In this document: piece after piece, positions 54,525 through 63,082 of the stretch
Layout: the number at the start of each line of letters is the position of its first letter
Position numbering within the stretch: position 1 is the first letter of the stretch
NCBI RefSeq assembly: GCF_001428665.1
Contig: NZ_LMIJ01000023.1
Coordinates: 23,980 to 87,979, forward strand
Origin: Acidovorax sp. Root219
Lineage (GTDB): Bacteria; Pseudomonadota; Gammaproteobacteria; Burkholderiales; Burkholderiaceae_C
Reading direction: 5' to 3'
Length of the DNA stretch: 64,000 nt
Notes under the pieces: generated by a model
Seen by the model: only the letters and a program-made list of their open reading frames with translations
Database searches by the model: none
Told to the model about the DNA's origin: nothing
Program-made: the position numbers and the translations under genes

Positions 54525-57500
54525 ATGCCGTCGACACGCTTGTGGATCACGACCCCGGTTGCCCTGGGAGCGTGCGCCTTGTGCCTTCCCGGTGCCTGGG
54601 CCCAGTGTGCGGGGGTGTCCGTCGCCCCCGACGCTGTGGCTGCGCAGGTCGTAGCCCTGGCCGGGCAAGGCCAGACTCGGCCGGCAGGCCAGGGCCCCTG
54701 GTCGCCTGCCGCGCTGGCCCAGCAACTGGGCGCGGGTGCGGGCGTGCGCACGCTGGAGTTGTCGTCGGCCGCGCTGCTGCTGGCCGACCGCACGCAGATC
54801 CGCATGTCGGCCAACGCGCAGCTGCGCCTGTGCGAATCGCAGCCCGAGCGCACCCTGCTGGAGCTGGCCGCCGGCCGGCTGTGGGCGCGCACCAAGAAAA
54901 CCCCGGCCTCGCTGCAGCTGCAGACCCCGGCTGCCCTGGCCGTTGTGCGCGGCACCGACTGGGATGTGGAGGTGGATGCGGCGGGCCGCACGACGCTCAC
55001 CGTGCTCTCGGGCCAGGTCGACCTGGCCAACGATTTCGGCCGGGTGGAGCTGGGCCCGTCGGAACAGGGCACTGCGGAGCCTGGCAAGGCACCGGTCAAG
55101 CGCGTGCTGGTGCGCCCGCGTGACCGGGTGCAGTGGGTTATGGCCAACCCGGTGGATGCCGCGCGCTGGGCCGAGCTGCAGGGCCCCGATGTGGCGCCCC
55201 CGTTGTCCTCCATCCGCGACGACCTGCGCACGGGCCAGTGGCCGCGCGCGCGGGAGCGGCTACTGGCGTTGTCCGCCAGCGGGCAGGGCGGGGCGGTGGT
55301 GGAGTTGCTGCTGGCCGACCTCGAAGTCTTCGACGACCGCATGGACGCGGCCCAGCAGCGCCTGGCCAACGCCTGGCAGCGCACGCAGGATCCGCGCACG
55401 GCAGCGCGCCGGGCCGAGCTGCTGATGGTGCTGGACCAGGGCGCACAGGCACGCGCCTGGCTCGATGCCGCGCGCGTCCAGGCACCCGAGGCCACGGCGC
55501 TGTTGCTGGCCGATGCCGATTGGCACCGCCTGGAAGGGCGTGGCGAGGAGGCCATCGCCCTGTACCGGCGTGCCGTGGCCGGTGCCGAGGCACGCCAGGA
55601 GCCCGCTACCGACCAGGCCGCTGCCCAGTGGGGCTTGGGGCGCGCCCTGCGTGAGCGCGGCGACCTGCGCGGTGCGCGCCAGGCCCTGGCAAGCGCTGTA
55701 GCGCTGGCGCCAGAGCACCCGGCCTACCAGGGCGAGCAGGCCACGCTGGCGGCCGAGGCCTTGAGGTTGCTCGATGCCCAAAGCGGTTTCGCGGCAGCCC
55801 TGGCCCAGGCGGGTGACGACTATGTGAGCCTGGCAGGCGCGGGCCTGCTGGCACTGCAGCAGGGCGACCCCGCCGCCGCCCGCACCCAGCTGCTCAAGGC
55901 CCTGGTGATCGAGCCGCGCTACGCCCGCGCCCAGGTGTGGCTGGCCGTGGCCGAGTACCAACTGGGCGAGCGCGCGGCCGCGCTCGACTCGCTGGCGCGC
56001 GCCCGCGTGGCCGACCCAAACGACCCGCTGCCCTGGCAGATCGAGTCGGTGCTGCGCAATGACCAGGGTGAGCCTGTGGAGGCGATTTCCGCCGCGCGCG
56101 AGGCGCTCACGCGGCTGCCCTACCTCAAGTCGCTGGACCCGCTCACCAGCGACAGCCAGGGCTCGGCCAACCTGGGCAAGGCGCTTGGTGATTTCGGCAT
56201 GGAGCACTGGGCGCGGGCCTATGCCAGCGCTTCGTACTACCCGCTGTGGGCGGGCAGCCACTTCTTCCTGGCCAATCGTTACGAGAGCGATTTCAGCCGC
56301 AATTCCGAGCGCTACCAGGGCTACTTAAGCGACCCGACGGCCTTCGGCGCCAGCGAAAAGCAGGCGCCGCTGATGCTCACGCAGGGGGGCGAGTGGCTGT
56401 GGATTGCCAGTGCCGAGCGCGGCCCGGTGCAGGACAAACTGGCCGCCGATGTCGGCCACCATGGCTTTGCCGCCGCGCCGGTGCCCCTGGCCTGGCAGGT
56501 GCGCACCAACGGCGTGCAGATGTGGCCGAACAACGGCGGCGCTCCCAGCTACCGCCTGTCCTCGCCGGGTTTCGACCTGGCGCTGGGCATGCGCCCCACG
56601 GAGAGCCTGGGCCTGTTCCTTCTGCACACCGAGGACCGGCTGCGCTACAGCTTTCCGCAAGGGCGCGATTTCGGCAACGGCATCACCTTCAATGGCCTGG
56701 CGCGCCAGCGCTCTGAGCGAACGGACCTGGGTGGCTCCTGGCGCTGGTCACCCGATGCGCAGACCTGGCTCAAGCTGCACCGCGCACGCTTTGGCCAGGG
56801 CCTGGTGCTCGACGATGCCACCTACGGCCCGCAGGATTCACGCATCACCGATTCGGACGACGGCGTGCTGCTGCGCCACACCGTGCAGTGGGGCCCCCGG
56901 CGCCTGAGCCTGGGCTGGGAGGGCACCCGCGCAGCATCCGATTCGGGCCTGTCCGACCCGGTGGTCACCTCCACCCAACGCACGCAGGCGCGCTTTCAGA
57001 TGCCCTGGCTGGCCGGCGAGTGGCGCGATGGCCCCTGGACCTGGCATGCCGAAGCCTACTGGCCGCGCCTGGCCGTGCGCTACGGCGAGCGCTTCTACGA
57101 TTCGCTGACCGACGAGGACCTGGCGGACCCCACTGCCGAGCGCGGCGGCCACGCGCGCCACCCCTTGCCCCGGCTGGGCATGTCCTACCGCATGGGGCCG
57201 GGCCGGGCGCTGCACCTGGCCTACGTCGAAAACGTGCGTTCGCCGAGCGCTCACACGCTCTCGCCTGTCGCGCTGGGGGCCATCGCCATTGACCACCATT
57301 ACCAGTTGCCCGGCAGCTTCGGGCGCAAGCGCGCGGCGCAGCTGGACTGGGAGTTCGACGAGCGCAGCTTCGGCTTCGCCATGCTGTCCAGCCAGGACAT
57401 CGTGAACCCCACCTTTGCCAACGGCAGCCTGGTGCTGCCGCCCCGGGGCCTGGTTAACCTGGACCGCGTGGGCAGCCTGGGCGCGCAGATCCAGTCCGGG

Positions 57501-57932
57501 CAGACGGTGGTCGATCCCTACAACGAGAACCCGGTGTTCAGCCAGGGCCGGCTGCACCAGGCCCGCGTGGCGCTCAACCGGGTGCTGGCCCCGCGCTGGA
57601 GCGTGCTGGGCAGCTACACCTGGGCGCAGTCACGCAACCTGGGCCGCCAGTTCGGTGGCAACGCGCTGCCGGGGTTTGCCAGGCATACACTGGCGTTGGC
57701 CAGCGTCTGGAAGCATGGCGGGCGCGACCTGTCGGCCGGCTCGCTGGTCTACAGGGGCTCGCGTTTTGCGGACGAAGCCAATGGCATTGCCCGCAGGCCG
57801 GGCTGGGATTTGGTGCTGGTGCACTCCATGGATTCGGCGGACCGGCGCTGGTCCTTTATCGCCACGGCGCAGGCACCGCTCAATGGCGACACCCGGCCGA
57901 CCCTGTGGGCGCGCGTGCGCTACAGGGATTGA
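54525..57932 (+). CDS. FecR-TPR-outer-membrane-beta-barrel protein
   Basis: A 1135-residue exported protein. After a signal peptide (cleavage near AWA-Q), residues ~60-200 form a FecR-like domain (LQLQTPAALAVVRGTDWDVEV, TVLSGQVDLAND). Residues ~230-560 hold helical TPR-like repeats (ARERLLAL, AIALYRRAVAGAE, ARQALASAVALAPEHPAYQ, ARTQLLKALVIEPRYARAQ, AISAAREALTRLP). The last ~500 residues alternate polar and hydrophobic positions with many Tyr/Trp/Arg (LRYSFPQGRDF, GMSYRMGPGRALHLAY) and end in ARVRYRD, as in an outer-membrane barrel. It could link outer membrane, periplasm and the CHASE2 sensors. No single named family covers the whole protein. Confidence 0.8.
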   Translation: MPSTRLWITTPVALGACALCLPGAWAQCAGVSVAPDAVAAQVVALAGQGQTRPAGQGPWSPAALAQQLGAGAGVRTLELSSAALLLADRTQIRMSANAQLRLCESQPERTLLELAAGRLWARTKKTPASLQLQTPAALAVVRGTDWDVEVDAAGRTTLTVLSGQVDLANDFGRVELGPSEQGTAEPGKAPVKRVLVRPRDRVQWVMANPVDAARWAELQGPDVAPPLSSIRDDLRTGQWPRARERLLALSASGQGGAVVELLLADLEVFDDRMDAAQQRLANAWQRTQDPRTAARRAELLMVLDQGAQARAWLDAARVQAPEATALLLADADWHRLEGRGEEAIALYRRAVAGAEARQEPATDQAAAQWGLGRALRERGDLRGARQALASAVALAPEHPAYQGEQATLAAEALRLLDAQSGFAAALAQAGDDYVSLAGAGLLALQQGDPAAARTQLLKALVIEPRYARAQVWLAVAEYQLGERAAALDSLARARVADPNDPLPWQIESVLRNDQGEPVEAISAAREALTRLPYLKSLDPLTSDSQGSANLGKALGDFGMEHWARAYASASYYPLWAGSHFFLANRYESDFSRNSERYQGYLSDPTAFGASEKQAPLMLTQGGEWLWIASAERGPVQDKLAADVGHHGFAAAPVPLAWQVRTNGVQMWPNNGGAPSYRLSSPGFDLALGMRPTESLGLFLLHTEDRLRYSFPQGRDFGNGITFNGLARQRSERTDLGGSWRWSPDAQTWLKLHRARFGQGLVLDDATYGPQDSRITDSDDGVLLRHTVQWGPRRLSLGWEGTRAASDSGLSDPVVTSTQRTQARFQMPWLAGEWRDGPWTWHAEAYWPRLAVRYGERFYDSLTDEDLADPTAERGGHARHPLPRLGMSYRMGPGRALHLAYVENVRSPSAHTLSPVALGAIAIDHHYQLPGSFGRKRAAQLDWEFDERSFGFAMLSSQDIVNPTFANGSLVLPPRGLVNLDRVGSLGAQIQSGQTVVDPYNENPVFSQGRLHQARVALNRVLAPRWSVLGSYTWAQSRNLGRQFGGNALPGFARHTLALASVWKHGGRDLSAGSLVYRGSRFADEANGIARRPGWDLVLVHSMDSADRRWSFIATAQAPLNGDTRPTLWARVRYRD

Positions 57933-57947
57933 AGGGGCGCGGCTGTA

Positions 57948-59252
57948 TCAGCTGGCAGCGGCTGCATCCGCCAGTGCCTGCAGCGCCGCCGTCACGTCGG
58001 CCGGTTCTACTCCGTCCACTGGCGCCAGCCGGGGTGCCAGCGCCTGCAGGGCATCGCCACCCTTTTGCAGTTGGCCGATGGCCTGGCCGGCCTCCTTGGG
58101 GGCGTCAAAGCCTGTGCTCTGCAGCAGCAGGCGGCCGTCGGCCGCCACGAGCTTGAAGTAGAACTTGCCATCGGCCTCGCGGTACTGCTTGAACGAGGGC
58201 AGGGTCACCTTGGCTGTCTTGGCCGCTTTGGTGGCTGTGCCGGCCTGCACCAGGCTGCGCAGGCCCACGGCCGAGCGCAGCTCCCGGATGAAGGGAGTTG
58301 CCAGCGCGCGGGCGCGCTCGGCACCGGCCAGCAGCGTGGCTTCGATGCGGGCAGGGTTGTGGATCAGTTCCTCGTACTGCGCGCGCATGGGGGCGATCAC
58401 CTGGTCCACGCGTTCGAGCAGCACCTGCTTGGCATCGCCCCAGGCAATGCCGTCGGCGTACTGCTGGCGCAGCGCGGCGGTCTCGGCCTCGGTGGCGAAG
58501 GCCTGGTAGATCTGGAACAGGGCCGAGCCCTCCACTTCCTTGGCCTCGCCGGGCGCGCGCGAGTCGGTCAGGATGCCGCCGATGAGCTTCTTGAGCTGCT
58601 CGCGCGAGCTGAACAGCGGGATGGTGTTGTCGTAGCTCTTGCTCATCTTGCGGCCGTCCAGGCCGGGCAGGGTGGCCACATGCTCGTCGATGGCGGCCTC
58701 GGGCAGCACGAAGTGCTCGCCATACAGGTGGTTGAAGCTGGCGGCCATGTCGCGGGCCATCTCGATGTGCTGGATCTGGTCGCGTCCCACGGGCACCTTG
58801 TGCGCCTTGAACATCAGGATGTCGGCACCCATGAGCACGGGGTACATGAACAGGCCGGCGGTCACGCCGTCGTCGGCATCGCGCTCGGCCGCCGTGTTCT
58901 TGTCCACGCTGGCCTTGTAGGCGTGGGCGCGGTTGAGCACGCCCTTGCCGGTCACGCAGGTCAGCAGCCACGTCAGTTCGGGAATCTCGGGGATGTCGGA
59001 CTGGCGGTAGAACGTGACCTGCTCGGGGTTCAGCCCCGCCGCCAGCCAACTGGCCGCGATCTCCAGGGTGGAGCGCTGGATGCGTGCCGGGTCCTCGCAC
59101 TTGATCAGTGCGTGGTAGTCGGCCAGGAAGTAGAAGCTCTGCACGCCGGGCGTGAGGCTGGCCGCCACCGAGGGGCGGATGGAGCCCACGAAGTTGCCCA
59201 GGTGGGGCGTGCCCGTGGTGGTGATACCGGTGAGAAAGCGCGTGGTGCTCAT
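57948..59252 (-). CDS. trpS: tryptophanyl-tRNA synthetase
   Basis: A 434-residue class I synthetase that charges tRNA-Trp. The HIGH-like motif is GTPHLGN (residues 14-20) and KMSKS is at about residue 202; the DHHRD-equivalent GRDQIQHIEMARD lies near 155. It is about 100 residues longer than the compact E. coli enzyme owing to a C-terminal extension (KFYFKLVAADGRLLLQSTGF), which is common in betaproteobacterial TrpS. It follows the site-2 protease gene by 43 bp on the same strand. Confidence 0.95.
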   Translation of the reverse strand: MSTTRFLTGITTTGTPHLGNFVGSIRPSVAASLTPGVQSFYFLADYHALIKCEDPARIQRSTLEIAASWLAAGLNPEQVTFYRQSDIPEIPELTWLLTCVTGKGVLNRAHAYKASVDKNTAAERDADDGVTAGLFMYPVLMGADILMFKAHKVPVGRDQIQHIEMARDMAASFNHLYGEHFVLPEAAIDEHVATLPGLDGRKMSKSYDNTIPLFSSREQLKKLIGGILTDSRAPGEAKEVEGSALFQIYQAFATEAETAALRQQYADGIAWGDAKQVLLERVDQVIAPMRAQYEELIHNPARIEATLLAGAERARALATPFIRELRSAVGLRSLVQAGTATKAAKTAKVTLPSFKQYREADGKFYFKLVAADGRLLLQSTGFDAPKEAGQAIGQLQKGGDALQALAPRLAPVDGVEPADVTAALQALADAAAAS

Positions 59253-59295
59253 GGGGGAAACGAATTCAGCGAAAAGAGGGGAAAAGACAAGGCGC

Positions 59296-59985
59296 TCAGC
59301 GCAGCAGTGCCATCAAGGGCGTGAGCAGCAGGTTGATGGCAGCGTAGCCCAGGGTCATCAGCGGGCGCAGCCAGATCGTGCCCACCACGCCGGCCACTAC
59401 CAGGCCCATCACGATGAAGAAGCCGAAAGGCTCGATGCGCGAGACCATGTGGGCCGCCTTCCAGGGGAGCAGGCCAACGAGGATGCGGCCGCCATCGAGC
59501 GGGGGCAACGGAAACAGGTTGAACGCCCACATCACGAGATTGACCAGCATGCCGGCGCGCGCCATCTCGATGAAAAAGCGCTCCTGTACTCCGGCACCGA
59601 TCAGGCCCACCAGGACCAGACCCCAGAAAACGGCCTGAACGAAGTTGGATGCCGGTCCTGCCAGTGCCACCCAGACCATGTGCCGCTTGGGGTTGCGCAG
59701 GTTGCCAAAATTCACCGGCACCGGCTTGGCATAGCCAAAAAGGAAAGCCCCCGAGGTCGCAAAGTACAGCACCAGCGGCATCAGGATGGTGCCGATGGGG
59801 TCGATGTGCTTGAGCGGGTTGAGGGTGATCCGGCCCATCATGTACGCGGTGTTGTCGCCAAAGTGGCGTGCCGCATAGCCATGGGCTGCCTCGTGCACGG
59901 TGATTGCGAAGAGCACCGGCAAGGCATAGATCAGAACGGTTTGGATGAGATTGGAGATGTCCACAGGTCCAATTGTCTCAGACAC
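59296..59985 (-). CDS. site-2 protease (M50) family membrane metalloprotease
   Basis: A 229-residue protein with about five membrane helices. The zinc motif HEAAH ([15 protein letters not shown], about residues 31-45) and the second metal site [13 protein letters not shown] (about 147-159) are both present. It lacks PDZ domains and is the short subtype often found next to trpS in betaproteobacteria. Such proteases cleave substrates within the membrane; no substrate can be named here. It is transcribed towards trpS and is divergent from a chemoreceptor gene. Confidence 0.87.
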   Translation of the reverse strand: MSETIGPVDISNLIQTVLIYALPVLFAITVHEAAHGYAARHFGDNTAYMMGRITLNPLKHIDPIGTILMPLVLYFATSGAFLFGYAKPVPVNFGNLRNPKRHMVWVALAGPASNFVQAVFWGLVLVGLIGAGVQERFFIEMARAGMLVNLVMWAFNLFPLPPLDGGRILVGLLPWKAAHMVSRIEPFGFFIVMGLVVAGVVGTIWLRPLMTLGYAAINLLLTPLMALLR

Positions 59986-60090
59986 GCGACATCCGCTCTT
60001 GCAAGCAGGTTCCTGGCGGGATTGTTACCATGCCATGGCTGTTTCAAATGGATACAGGCGTGGCAGACTGGGCGCAGGCCCTGCCCGCGC

Positions 60091-60117
60091 TACATTGAGC
60101 GCGACGGTCGCCGTATA
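60091..60117 (+). promoter_or_regulatory. weak sigma-28-like promoter of the chemoreceptor gene
   Basis: TACA (60091-60094) is followed after exactly 15 bp by GCCGTATA (60110-60117), resembling the flagellar sigma factor consensus TAAA-N15-GCCGATAA. The match is partial, and the assignment relies on the exact spacing and the downstream chemoreceptor gene. Confidence 0.3.
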
Positions 60118-60151
60118 TATACATACAACATTGATATCGGAGATGAATCCC

Positions 60152-61351
60152 ATGGGCCTGGATCGTTTGAAGATTGGAACCCGCCTCATATTGGCGTTCG
60201 GCCTCATCGGCCTGATGGTGGCCATCCTGATGGCCGTAGCCCTGAGCGGGGTCGGCAATGCGGAAGATGCGTACAAAGCCTCGGTGGCGGCCGCCACTGG
60301 TCTGACCGACGCGCAGCGCGGTCCGCTGGAGCAGGCCATCCGCCAGGGCCATGGCCACCTGCAGAGCGTGCGCACCTGGGTCTCGGTGCTGGGGGCGGGC
60401 GTGTTCATCGTGGCGCTGGCGGCCTTCGTGCTGCTGCGCAACGGCATCGTGGCACCGCTGAACCAGGCCATCCTGATCGCCGAGACGGTGGCTTCGGGCG
60501 ATTTGAGCCAGGAATTCTCCTCCGAACTCGAAGGCGACTTCGGCCGCCTGCTCACGGCGCTGGGCACCATGGAGGACACGCTGACCGAGCTGGTCTCGGG
60601 CATCAAGCAGTCCACGGACTCGATCACCGAAGCGGCGGCGGACATCGATTCGGGCAATTCCGACCTGGCGCGCCGCACCGACGACCAGGTCAGCTCCCTG
60701 GCCGACACGGCCGGCAGCATGGCCGAGTTGACCACCACCGTGCGCCAGAACGCCGAGCGTGCCCGCTCGGCCAGCAGCCTGGCCGTAAACGCCTCGCAGA
60801 TCGCCGAGCGCGGTGGCGCCGTGGTGGGTGACGTGGTGCAGACCATGCAGGCCATCAGCGGCAGCTCGCGCAAGATCGTGGACATCATCCAGGTCATCGA
60901 AGGCATTGCCTTCCAGACCAACATCCTGGCGCTCAATGCCGCCGTGGAAGCCGCCCGCGCCGGCGAGCAGGGCCGCGGCTTTGCCGTGGTGGCCAGCGAG
61001 GTGCGCAGCCTCGCGCAGCGCAGTGCCGTGGCGGCCCGCGAGATCAAGACCCTGATCAGCCAGTCGGTGGACCAGGTCGAGAGTGGCGCCGGCCACGTGG
61101 GCCGCGCCGGCAAGACCATGGAAGAGATCGTGGGCGCGGTCGGTCAGGTCAGCACGCTGCTGGGCGAGATCTCGGGTGCGCTGCACGCCCAAAGCTCGGG
61201 CATCGAGCACGTGAACGGCGCCGTGGCGCAGATGGACAGCGCCACGCAGCAGAACGCGGCCCTGGTCCAGCAGGCGGCCAGCGCCGCCTCGGCCCTGTCG
61301 TCGCGCGCACAAGACCTGCAGCGCGCCGTGGGCGCCTTCAAGCTGGATTGA
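60152..61351 (+). CDS. methyl-accepting chemotaxis protein with minimal sensor region
   Basis: A 399-residue chemoreceptor. Two membrane helices (about residues 10-33 and 73-95) enclose only about 40 periplasmic residues, far smaller than the usual ~150-residue sensor. A HAMP domain (about 97-150) and the coiled-coil signalling domain follow, with the hairpin tip [20 protein letters not shown] near residue 250. The protein ends in AVGAFKLD with no NWETF-type methyltransferase tether. The ATG at 60152 is well spaced from GGAG at 60139; an ATG three codons earlier is too close to it. It likely senses the membrane or cytoplasm, or an associated binding protein. Confidence 0.9.
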   Translation: MGLDRLKIGTRLILAFGLIGLMVAILMAVALSGVGNAEDAYKASVAAATGLTDAQRGPLEQAIRQGHGHLQSVRTWVSVLGAGVFIVALAAFVLLRNGIVAPLNQAILIAETVASGDLSQEFSSELEGDFGRLLTALGTMEDTLTELVSGIKQSTDSITEAAADIDSGNSDLARRTDDQVSSLADTAGSMAELTTTVRQNAERARSASSLAVNASQIAERGGAVVGDVVQTMQAISGSSRKIVDIIQVIEGIAFQTNILALNAAVEAARAGEQGRGFAVVASEVRSLAQRSAVAAREIKTLISQSVDQVESGAGHVGRAGKTMEEIVGAVGQVSTLLGEISGALHAQSSGIEHVNGAVAQMDSATQQNAALVQQAASAASALSSRAQDLQRAVGAFKLD

Positions 61352-61368
61352 GGCGGCAGGCCCTAGGC

Positions 61369-62004
61369 CTACAGGCCCAGCGCCTGCAGGCTGCCGCGGC
61401 CTTCGCGCACCACTTCGGGGTCGCCGCCCGTGCCCATGGGCGTCAGGTCCACCACCGTGGTGGGCTCGCGGGGGCAGGCCCCGGCATCCACGATGGCATC
61501 CACCAGCTTTTCGTAGCGCTCGCGGATTTCTTCCGGGTCGTTCAGGGGTTCGGTTTCGCCGGCAGGGATCAGTGTGGTGGCCAGCAGCGGGGCACCATGC
61601 AGCTCCAGCAGCAACTGCAGGCCCTTGCGGTCGGGCACACGCAGCCCGATGGTCTTGCGCGAGGGGTGGCTCACGCGGCGTGGCACTTCCTTGGTGGCTT
61701 CGAGGATGAAGGTGTAGGGCCCGGGCGTACCCAGCTTGAGCAGGCGGTACTGCCGGTTGTCCACGCGCGCGTAGTTGGCCAGCTCCGAAAGGTCGCGGCA
61801 CAGCAGGGTCAGGTGGTGCTTGTCGTCGACCTGGCGGATGCGGCGCAGCCGGTCCACCGCATCCTTGTCATCGAGGTGGCACACCAGCGCATAGCTCGAA
61901 TCGGTGGGTACGGCGACGATGCCGCCTTTTTGCAGCAGTGTCGCCGCCTGCTTGAGCAGCCGGGGCTGGGGGTTGTCGGGGTGGACTTCGAAGTACTGGG
62001 CCAT
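61369..62004 (-). CDS. YciO/Sua5/YrdC family protein
   Basis: A 211-residue YrdC-fold protein related to L-threonylcarbamoyladenylate synthase, the enzyme starting t6A tRNA modification. It has the family blocks GGIVAVPTDSSYALVCHL (about residues 27-44), KHHLTLLCRDLSELA, a PGPYTFILEATKEVPRR segment and HPSRKTIGLRVPD. The subgroup matches YciO, for which t6A synthase activity is weaker or uncertain compared with TsaC/Sua5. It is cytoplasmic. It follows the PHP-domain gene by 18 bp, the same pairing as yciV-yciO in enterobacteria. Confidence 0.88.
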   Translation of the reverse strand: MAQYFEVHPDNPQPRLLKQAATLLQKGGIVAVPTDSSYALVCHLDDKDAVDRLRRIRQVDDKHHLTLLCRDLSELANYARVDNRQYRLLKLGTPGPYTFILEATKEVPRRVSHPSRKTIGLRVPDRKGLQLLLELHGAPLLATTLIPAGETEPLNDPEEIRERYEKLVDAIVDAGACPREPTTVVDLTPMGTGGDPEVVREGRGSLQALGL

Positions 62005-62022
62005 GGAAAAGAAGAATTCAGG

Positions 62023-62892
62023 TCAGGCGGCGGCCGCCTGGCGGATGCGGTCGGCCAGCAGTTCCCACACGGGGGTCAGCGTGCCGGGCAGCGGGGGCAG
62101 CGTGCCCAGGTCGGTGTGCGACTCGTCCGGGCTGTGGAAATCGCTGCCGCGCGACGCGGCCAGGCCGAACTCCTGGGCCATCGCGGCGTAGGTCACATAC
62201 TCCGGCGGGCTGTGGCTGCCGGTCACCACCTCCACGCCGCGCCCGCCATGGGCCTTGAATTCCGAGAACAGCGCATACTCTTCGTTCGCACTGAACTTGT
62301 AGCGTGCCGGGTGGGCAATCACCGCCACGCCCCCGGCCTCGGTGATCCAGCGCACGGCATCGCCCAGGCTGGCCCAGCGGTGTGGCACATAGCCGGGTTT
62401 GCCCTCGGTGAGAAAGCGGCGAAACACCTCGGAGGTGTCCCGGCAGACTCCCGTCTCGACAAGAAAGCGCGCGAAATGCGTGCGCGAGATCAGCGCCGGG
62501 TTGCCCACGAACTGCAGCGCACCCTCGTAGGCACCTGCGATGCCGACCTGGGCCAGTTGCTGCGCCATGTCCTGGGCGCGTTCGCCGCGCCCGCCGCGGG
62601 TGGCTGCCAGACCGGCGGCCAACTGGGTGTTGTCGGGATCGAAGCCCAAACCTACGATGTGGACGGTGGTGTCGGCAAAGGTCACCGAGATCTCCACACC
62701 CGTGAGGTAGGCCATGCCCTGTGCGCTGGCCGCCACTGCGGCCCGGTGCTGGCCGCCGATTTCGTCATGGTCGGTCAGCGCCCACAGCTCGACCCCGTTG
62801 GCCTTGGCACGGGCAGCCAGGTCTTCGGGGGTCATGGTTCCGTCGGATACCACGGAATGGCAATGCAGGTCGGCGTTGAGCAGGGTGGTCAC
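62023..62892 (-). CDS. PHP-domain phosphoesterase (YciV/RNase AM type)
   Basis: A 289-residue metal-dependent phosphoesterase of the PHP family. The metal-binding motifs are visible: DLHCHS (residues 8-13), a DGTMTPEDL block, TDHDEIGG (about 40-47), a central VIAHPARY (about 196-203) and the C-terminal SRGSDFHSPDE. Family members remove 5' nucleotides from rRNA precursors (RNase AM) or hydrolyse 3',5'-bisphosphonucleotides; the sequence does not separate these. It is the first gene of the minus-strand pair with the YciO-type gene. Confidence 0.88.
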   Translation of the reverse strand: MTTLLNADLHCHSVVSDGTMTPEDLAARAKANGVELWALTDHDEIGGQHRAAVAASAQGMAYLTGVEISVTFADTTVHIVGLGFDPDNTQLAAGLAATRGGRGERAQDMAQQLAQVGIAGAYEGALQFVGNPALISRTHFARFLVETGVCRDTSEVFRRFLTEGKPGYVPHRWASLGDAVRWITEAGGVAVIAHPARYKFSANEEYALFSEFKAHGGRGVEVVTGSHSPPEYVTYAAMAQEFGLAASRGSDFHSPDESHTDLGTLPPLPGTLTPVWELLADRIRQAAAA

Positions 62893-63021
62893 GGGGTCAT
62901 TTTAGGGCTTGTACCGATAACGCGGCGTGCTGATTCCAGCAACACTGGTTACAAGCAGGCCAAGGCACCTCCCGGTGCCCGCTTGCTGTCTTGGCAGCTA
63001 TCGCTGGTTTGACGGTTTTCC

Positions 63022-63048
63022 TAAGGCAAATACCCACAAAGCCGGGCC
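63022..63048 (+). promoter_or_regulatory. weak sigma-28-like promoter of the second chemoreceptor gene
   Basis: TAAG (63022-63025) is followed after exactly 15 bp by GCCGGGCC (63041-63048), 35 bp before the start codon. Only the spacing and the GCCG core fit the flagellar consensus. Confidence 0.25.
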
Positions 63049-63082
63049 AGTCCCCTGTCCCGGCAGAGCGTAAGGATCAACC

